Below are positions 13,087-17,533 of a DNA stretch of 17,533 nt, piece by piece. Every line of letters starts with the position of its first letter. The first letter of the stretch is position 1. Origin of the DNA: an uncultured Oscillospiraceae bacterium (lineage in GTDB: Bacteria; Bacillota; Clostridia; Oscillospirales; Oscillospiraceae); NCBI GenBank assembly GCA_934567115.1, contig CAKTJA010000011.1, forward strand, positions 1-17,533, in the 5' to 3' direction. The notes under the pieces were generated by a model that ran no database searches, had not been told where the DNA came from, and saw nothing but the letters and a program-made list of their open reading frames with translations. The translations under genes and the position numbers were made by a program.

Positions 13087-13815
13087 ATGTTGGAGCTGCA
13101 ACACATCACCTATCGCGCCGCCTCCGCCGAGGGCGGCGGGCAGACGATCCTGAAGGACGTCAGCCTTACGATCCCGGACGGCAGGCTGACCGTCTTTACA
13201 GGGCCGAACGGCGGCGGCAAAACGACCCTCGCCAAGATCATCATGGGTCTGGTCACGCCGACGGAAGGACGCGTCCTCTGGAACGGGGAGGATATCACCG
13301 CGCTGGACATCACCGCGCGCGCGAAGCTCGGCATAAGCTACGGCTTCCAGCAGCCGCCGCGCTTCAAGGGCATCACCGTGCGCAAGCTTCTGACCATCGC
13401 CGGCGGGAACCGGGCGCTTTCAAAGGACGAGTGCTGCCGCTTCCTCACACAGGTCGGCCTGTGCGCGAACGACTACCTTGACCGCGAGGTGGATACCTCG
13501 CTTTCGGGAGGAGAGGTCAAGCGCATCGAGATCGCGACGTTGCTCGCGCGGCACTCGGCGCTGATGATCTTCGACGAGCCGGAGGCCGGCATCGACCTGT
13601 GGAGCTTCGCCCGGCTGACCGAGACCTTTGAGCAGCTCCACCGCGAGCACACCGCCGGCATGATCATCATTTCCCATCAGGAGCGCATCATCCGTCTGGC
13701 CGACGAGATCATCGTCGTCAGCGGAGGGGAGCTTCGTCACCGGGGCACGACGGAGGAGATTTTCCCGCTCATCATGGCGGACACGCTCGGCTCCTGCCCC
13801 GTGCTGAACCGATAA
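13087..13815 (+). CDS. sufC: SufC-like Fe-S cluster assembly ATPase (SMS/minimal Suf type)
   Basis: This 242-residue cytoplasmic ATPase works with a SufB/SufD-type scaffold to build Fe-S clusters. Walker A is GPNGGGKT (39-46), the Q-loop GFQQPPRFKGI (Q88/Q89), the signature LSGGEVKR (139-146), Walker B LMIFDEPEAGIDLW (159-172) and the switch histidine ISHQE (H197). SGGE with DEPEAGID distinguishes the SufC branch from importers (E. coli SufC has SGGEKKR and DEsDSGLD). The ATG has AGGAGG eight bases upstream. The scaffold gene follows 19 bases later and no sufS, sufU or sufD is present in the window, which matches the two-gene SmsCB/SufCB systems reported in anaerobes and archaea. Confidence 0.9.
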   Translation: MLELQHITYRAASAEGGGQTILKDVSLTIPDGRLTVFTGPNGGGKTTLAKIIMGLVTPTEGRVLWNGEDITALDITARAKLGISYGFQQPPRFKGITVRKLLTIAGGNRALSKDECCRFLTQVGLCANDYLDREVDTSLSGGEVKRIEIATLLARHSALMIFDEPEAGIDLWSFARLTETFEQLHREHTAGMIIISHQERIIRLADEIIVVSGGELRHRGTTEEIFPLIMADTLGSCPVLNR

Positions 13816-13834
13816 AGAAGGGAGACGTCTGACC

Positions 13835-14758
13835 ATGCTAACCGAGATCGATTCCAAGCTTCTTGAAAAGATCGCCAATCTGACGGGCAAGCCCGTCGGC
13901 GCGTTCAACATCAGAAAGGACAGCGGCTGCGAGGCCCGCCAGTCCACCGAACACATTGAGATCACCCCCAAGACCGACGGAAAAAGCGGCATCGACATCC
14001 GCATCAAGCCCGGCACGAAGGGCGAGCAGTGCCACATTCCCGTCATCATCAGCAAAACCGGGCTGCACGAGATGGTCTACAACGATTTTCACATCGGCGA
14101 GGACTGCAATGTTGAGATCATTGCCGGCTGCGGCATCCACAACACCGGCTGCGACGAGAGCCGCCACGACGGCGTGCACACCTTTTACGTGGGCAGGAAC
14201 TCGCACGTGCGCTATGTGGAAAAGCATTACGGCGAGGGCGACGGCAGCGGGCGGAACGTCATGAACCCGCAGACGATCGTCTACCTCGAGGAGGGCGCGA
14301 GCATCCAGATGGAGACCGTGCAGATCCGGGGCGTCGATTCCACCAAGCGCTACACGAAGATCGTCTGCGGCAAGGACGCGGAGGGAGTCATCACGGAGCG
14401 TCTGCTCACCCACGGTCAGCAGGAGGCGGCCTCCGACATGGAGATCGTTCTTGACGGCGAAAATTCGCGCGGGCGCGTCATATCCCGCTCCGTTGCGCGG
14501 GACCAGTCCTCCCAGCTGTTTTATCCGCGCATGATCGGCAACGCGAAATGCTTCGGACATGTGCAGTGCGACTCGATCATCATGGACGGCGCGAAGATCC
14601 GCTCCATCCCCGAGATCGCGGCGAACTCGACCGACGCGCAGCTGATCCACGAGGCCGCCATCGGCAAGATCGCCGGCGACCAGCTCCTCAAGCTCCAGAC
14701 CCTCGGGCTGACGGCGGAGGAGGCGGAGGACGCCATTCTCAAGGGCTTTCTGGCGTAA
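13835..14758 (+). CDS. sufB: SufB/SufD-family Fe-S scaffold protein (single, SMS-type)
   Basis: This 307-residue protein is the scaffold partner of the adjacent SufC-like ATPase. The beta-helix core runs from about 55 to 235, and the C-terminal signature is CFGHVQCDSIIMDGAKIRSIPEI (239-261) followed by HEAAIGKIAGDQLLKLQTLGLTAEEAEDAILKGFL. C239, C245, E260 and H272 sit where SufB/SufD have cluster- or SufC-related residues. A further Cys/His-rich stretch (C91, C99, H102, C106, H111, H115) precedes the middle of the core. It is shorter than E. coli SufB (495) or SufD (423), lacking most of the N-terminal helical domain. AGGGAG lies ten bases before ATG 13835. Two genes and a terminator form a complete operon. 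One scaffold replacing a SufBD pair implies a homodimer (inference). Confidence 0.9.
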   Translation: MLTEIDSKLLEKIANLTGKPVGAFNIRKDSGCEARQSTEHIEITPKTDGKSGIDIRIKPGTKGEQCHIPVIISKTGLHEMVYNDFHIGEDCNVEIIAGCGIHNTGCDESRHDGVHTFYVGRNSHVRYVEKHYGEGDGSGRNVMNPQTIVYLEEGASIQMETVQIRGVDSTKRYTKIVCGKDAEGVITERLLTHGQQEAASDMEIVLDGENSRGRVISRSVARDQSSQLFYPRMIGNAKCFGHVQCDSIIMDGAKIRSIPEIAANSTDAQLIHEAAIGKIAGDQLLKLQTLGLTAEEAEDAILKGFLA

Positions 14759-14819
14759 GGCCGCAGCTCCGCTCCCGCAGACGCGGCAAACAGCGGCTTA
14801 TTTTATAACTGCATAAAAG

Positions 14820-14855
14820 ATAAAGAGCCGAGGCGCAATGCCCCGGCTCTTTATC
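14820..14855 (+). terminator. Terminator of the sufCB-like operon
   Basis: AAAGAGCCGAGGC (14822-14834) and GCCCCGGCTCTTT (14840-14852) form a 13-bp stem with one A/C mismatch and loop GCAAT, ending in TTTAT. Flanking A- and T-runs make it bidirectional, so it could also stop the minus-strand C-N hydrolase operon. It is related to the hairpins at 3216-3240 and 3403-3431. Confidence 0.85.
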
Positions 14856-14956
14856 ATGATGTTACGACAGGGACGGCAGCCCCTCCAGCCTCCTGAAAGC
14901 CAAGCCCTTTTCCCGGCTCCACCGGGGCGGAGGCGCGCATGGACGGCGGAAACGCC

Positions 14957-15745
14957 TTACAGACGATAGACCTCGCCGCGCCGGTCGTGATAGACGTCGA
15001 TCGCGCTGCGGACCTTCGTCAGCAGCGAAAAGTCCGGCTCGGCGCACACAAGCTCCTCCTCCCCGCCCCCGGCTGCGGCAAGCGGCTCCCCAAGCGGGTC
15101 GAGAATGCGGCTCGAGCCGCCGAACGCAACGCCCTCCATCGTGCCGCAGGAATTGCAGCCGACAACGAACGCTTGATCCTCAACGGCGCGCGCGGCGAGC
15201 AGAAGCTCATAGTGCGCGATGCGCGCCGCCGGCCACTGCGCAGGAACGAACAGCACCTCCGCCCCCGCGAGCGCGAGCGTACGCGCAAGCTCCGGAAAGC
15301 GGAGATCGTAGCACAGCAGAATGCCGCACCTGTGCCCGTCGAGCGCGAAGGTGACGGCGCGATCGCCCGCGCGGTACAGCGCCCGCTCCCCCATCGGGGC
15401 GAACAGGTGGACCTTGTCGTACTCCGCGATGCACGCGCCGCTCCGGTCGAAAACGAAGGCGGTGTTGGTCAGCGCGCCGCCCCTGCGGTTGGAGACGGAG
15501 CCGGCGACCAGATTGACGTTCAGCTCACGGGCGAGCGCGCCCAGCCTCGTCCGCGTCTCCTCCCCGTCGCAGTCGCTTGACGCGCGGACCCGTTCGCAGG
15601 GGAAAAAGCCGGTGTTCCACATCTCCGGCAGGACGACAACGTCCGCGCCGTCCTGCGCCGCGCGGCGGATCAGCTCCTCCGCGTGCACGAAGTTGTACGG
15701 AGCGTCAAAGGGACGCATCGTCATTTGGATTGCGCAGATCCTCAT
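14957..15745 (-). CDS. Carbon-nitrogen hydrolase (nitrilase superfamily)
   Basis: This 262-residue cytoplasmic amidase-type enzyme hydrolyses a C-N bond through a Glu-Lys-Cys triad: E41 in VVLPEMWNTGF, K111 in AEYDKVHLF and C145 in GILLCYDLRFPEL. Length and motifs resemble the YafV/Nit2 omega-amidase branch, although N-carbamoyl or other amide substrates are possible. The ATG at 15745 overlaps the upstream permease stop by four bases (ATGA), and GGAGG lies in the permease end, so it is translationally coupled to two nucleoside-type ABC permeases. That coupling suggests it acts on an imported compound or its breakdown product (inference). The terminator at 14820-14855 is about 100 bases downstream. 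Confidence 0.88.
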   Translation of the reverse strand: MRICAIQMTMRPFDAPYNFVHAEELIRRAAQDGADVVVLPEMWNTGFFPCERVRASSDCDGEETRTRLGALARELNVNLVAGSVSNRRGGALTNTAFVFDRSGACIAEYDKVHLFAPMGERALYRAGDRAVTFALDGHRCGILLCYDLRFPELARTLALAGAEVLFVPAQWPAARIAHYELLLAARAVEDQAFVVGCNSCGTMEGVAFGGSSRILDPLGEPLAAAGGGEEELVCAEPDFSLLTKVRSAIDVYHDRRGEVYRL

Positions 15746-16692
15746 GCCGTCCCGCCTCCCCGCTCTCCGCGTCTCGCCGCGCGGAGACGGCGGCGGCGTC
15801 CGCTCTCCACGACGTAGACCATCATCACGATCGTAACCGCATACGGAATGATCCCGGTGAGGTCGGCGCTGACGTGATCCTGCAAGCGCAGGCCGATCGC
15901 GTCAAAAAAGCCGAACATCAGCGCGGCGGCATAGGCCTTCGCCGGGTTCGCCGCCCCGAAGATCACGCAGGCGAAGGCGATGTACCCGCGTGAATTGGAC
16001 ATGTTTTCAGCAAACGTGCCGTCCAGATAGCCCAGTGACAGATGCGCCCCGGCAAGCGCGCACAGCACGCCGCAGAGGATGCTGGCCAGCCATTTCAGCC
16101 GCTCCGGCTCTATGCCCGCAGTGCGCAGCGTATCGGGCCTTTCGCCGCTTGCGCGGAGGCGGAAGCCGCACGGCGTTTTATAGATGAACACCCACAGGGC
16201 AAAAACAAGCGCCCACGTGAGATAGACAAACAGCGAGTGCCGCCCAAGCACCGCACCGAGAAAGGGGACCTTCTCAAGCAGCGGGACGCTCACGCTCGGA
16301 AGCGACGCGAAGCCCTTCGCTCCGGAGGCGCCGAAGATCGAGCGGGAAAGATAGGTCGTCAGCCCCAGCGCAAAGGTGTTGAGCGCGCAGCCGATGATGA
16401 ACTCGTCCGAGCGCAGCTTCACGGTAAAGAGCGCGAAGAACACGCCCACGGCAAGCCCCACCAGAAGGGCCAGCCCCACACCGCCCCACGCCGAGGCGCA
16501 CAGGCTGCTGCCGAGAACGCCGAAAAACGCCCCCATCAGGATCATGCCGTCCATGCCGATATTCATGATGCCGGCATGCTCGGTGAGCGAGCCGCCGATG
16601 GCGGCAAGCGCCACCGGCGTCGCCCGGCGGAGCATTTCGTTAAAGGTGCCGGGGGAAAATATCCCCGCAAGGATCGTGCCGAGATCATCCAT
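15742..16692 (-). CDS. ABC transporter permease, RbsC/NupQ-like (BPD_transp_2)
   Basis: This 316-residue inner-membrane permease has many hydrophobic helices. The N-terminal half contains RATPVALAAIGGSLTEHAGIMNIGMDGMILMGAFFG (24-59), the conserved NIGxxGxxLxGA signature of BmpA-linked nucleoside/purine permeases (NupQ, YufQ). The second half has TPCGFRLRASGERPDTLRTAGI (172-193), a cytoplasmic coupling segment for the ATPase. It ends with a basic RRRRLRAARRGERGG tail. It overlaps the upstream permease gene by eight bases and the C-N hydrolase gene by four. Nucleosides or related purine/pyrimidine compounds are the usual substrates; the specific ligand cannot be read. Confidence 0.9.
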   Translation of the reverse strand: MDDLGTILAGIFSPGTFNEMLRRATPVALAAIGGSLTEHAGIMNIGMDGMILMGAFFGVLGSSLCASAWGGVGLALLVGLAVGVFFALFTVKLRSDEFIIGCALNTFALGLTTYLSRSIFGASGAKGFASLPSVSVPLLEKVPFLGAVLGRHSLFVYLTWALVFALWVFIYKTPCGFRLRASGERPDTLRTAGIEPERLKWLASILCGVLCALAGAHLSLGYLDGTFAENMSNSRGYIAFACVIFGAANPAKAYAAALMFGFFDAIGLRLQDHVSADLTGIIPYAVTIVMMVYVVESGRRRRLRAARRGERGGGTA

Positions 16693-17533
16693 TTCTCTGT
16701 TCCTCCTTCATACGCTCCGCCGCCTCGCGCCCCGCCCTGCGTCGTCTCCCCGCCGCAAGGATGGCGTCTGCCACGCCGCTCTCCGCCGCCATGCAGAAGA
16801 TCACCACGGTCTGAATGATGAGGTAGATCTGAGAGGGTATCCCGATCAGCTCCATCCCCTGCGCGCCGATCTTCAAAACGGCGAAAAAGAGCGAGAGAAA
16901 AACAACGGTCACGGTTTTGTACCGCGCGATCATCGCCACCATCAGCGCTTCAAAATAGTAGTCGCGGCTGACGCTGTCGCGGTAAAGATGCTCCACCCCG
17001 TAGACGCGGAACATGCCGACCAGACCGCACATCGCGCCCGACACCGCCATCGAGATGAGAACGATCCGGTCGGTGCGCAGCCCGGAAAAGAACGCGAAGC
17101 GCGGGTTCTCCCCCGTGATGCGCATTTCATAGCCCGCGCCGGTCCGCTCCATCACGTACCATACGGCGAGGGCGACCGCCGCGGCCGCAAAGATCGCGCC
17201 GGTCAGATTCGAGCGCGGGATGAGGCCGGTGAACCAGTACTGCGCGTTGAGCTGCCCGGTCGCGGCGACGAGGTTTTTGTTGGCGTTCTTCCACGGTCCC
17301 TTTGCAAGGTACTGGCAGAGATAGGCCGCGATCGTGTTGAGCATGATCGTGGTGATGACCTCGTTCACCTTGACCTTGACCTTCAAAACGCCGGGAATAA
17401 AGGCATAGAACCCGCCGACGGCCACCGCCGCCAGCGCCGCGCAGAGCAGCACGAGCGCGCGCGGGCTCCCCTCCATCCATATGCCGACCTGACAGGAAAC
17501 GATCGCGCCGAGGAGCAGCTGCCCCTCCCCGCC
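16685..17533 (-). CDS. ABC transporter permease, NupP-like, partial (5' end outside window)
   Basis: This is the partner permease of the NupQ-like protein. The frame stays open to the window edge: upstream of the internal ATG at 17476 the codons read GGEGQLLLGAIVSCQVGIW, the conserved (N)xGxEGQLLLGA motif that lies inside NupP proteins, so the true start is beyond 17533. The visible 282 codons include FIPGVLKVKVKVNEVITTIMLNTIA (the NEVITTIMLN motif), a cytoplasmic TGAGYEMRITGENPRFAFFSGLR coupling loop, and C-terminal helices, then a basic tail. It overlaps the next gene by eight bases. The ATPase and BmpA-like binding protein of the system are presumably further upstream, outside the window. 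Confidence 0.9.
   Translation of the reverse strand, partial: GGEGQLLLGAIVSCQVGIWMEGSPRALVLLCAALAAVAVGGFYAFIPGVLKVKVKVNEVITTIMLNTIAAYLCQYLAKGPWKNANKNLVAATGQLNAQYWFTGLIPRSNLTGAIFAAAAVALAVWYVMERTGAGYEMRITGENPRFAFFSGLRTDRIVLISMAVSGAMCGLVGMFRVYGVEHLYRDSVSRDYYFEALMVAMIARYKTVTVVFLSLFFAVLKIGAQGMELIGIPSQIYLIIQTVVIFCMAAESGVADAILAAGRRRRAGREAAERMKEEQRNG

Noticed and set aside
12877..13104. N-terminal extension of the ferritin-like protein
   Set aside because: It overlaps the sufC start and promoter; ATG 12876 has AGGAGG at ideal spacing.

Overview
The window is G+C-rich bacterial chromosome, about 60% or more by eye. It is gene-dense, with short intergenic gaps and mostly strong AGGAGG-type ribosome binding sites. 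The closest matches by recollection are high-GC gut Clostridia (Oscillospiraceae-like). The evidence is the UgpC/MsmK-type ATPase with a lysine-rich N-terminal insert, a two-gene SufC/SufB-like Fe-S system of the kind found in anaerobes, and TTG/GTG/ATG start use with Gram-positive-like promoters. No rRNA, tRNA, phage, IS or CRISPR features were seen, and I do not assign a species.

Layout. (1) Positions 1-1651, plus strand: the end of a NitT/TauT-type ABC operon, with the C-terminus of a substrate-binding protein, a permease and a short ATPase. (2) 1920-3092, plus strand: a stand-alone MalK/MsmK/UgpC-type ATPase for carbohydrate importers. (3) 3093-3624: a gene-free stretch full of stem-loops. 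(4) 3625-9606, minus strand: an alpha-glucan uptake cluster in the order lacI-type regulator, lipoprotein substrate-binding protein, two MalF/MalG-type permeases, malQ. A well-formed promoter (9578-9606) and a near-perfect LacI-family palindrome (9539-9562) lie just upstream of the regulator. The substrate-binding gene is separated from the permeases by a terminator-like hairpin. The cluster has no ATPase of its own; the convergent MsmK-type ATPase may serve it. (5) 9717-10864, minus strand: a stand-alone TIGR00300/AgrE-C-type (archaeal-type) ornithine cyclodeaminase-like protein with its own terminator. (6) 10988-11270: a 108-bp tandem repeat (2.6 copies) that folds into hairpins. (7) 11388-12230: a Cof-type HAD phosphatase. 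(8) 12247-12876, minus strand: a cysteine-containing ferritin-like diiron protein, divergent from (9) a minimal Fe-S assembly pair, SufC-like plus SufB/D-like, at 13087-14758, ended by a strong hairpin terminator. (10) 14957-17533, minus strand: two RbsC/BmpC-superfamily permeases (NupP/NupQ-like; the upstream one runs off the window) overlapping a nitrilase-superfamily C-N hydrolase.

The best-supported physiological stories are maltodextrin import and MalQ processing under LacI-family control, and Fe-S cluster assembly beside an iron-binding ferritin-like protein. The least explained items are the 108-bp tandem repeat, the stem-loop array at 3216-3431, the stand-alone ornithine cyclodeaminase-like gene, and the C-N hydrolase coupled to nucleoside-type permeases. 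No clear new multi-gene defence or mobile system was found.
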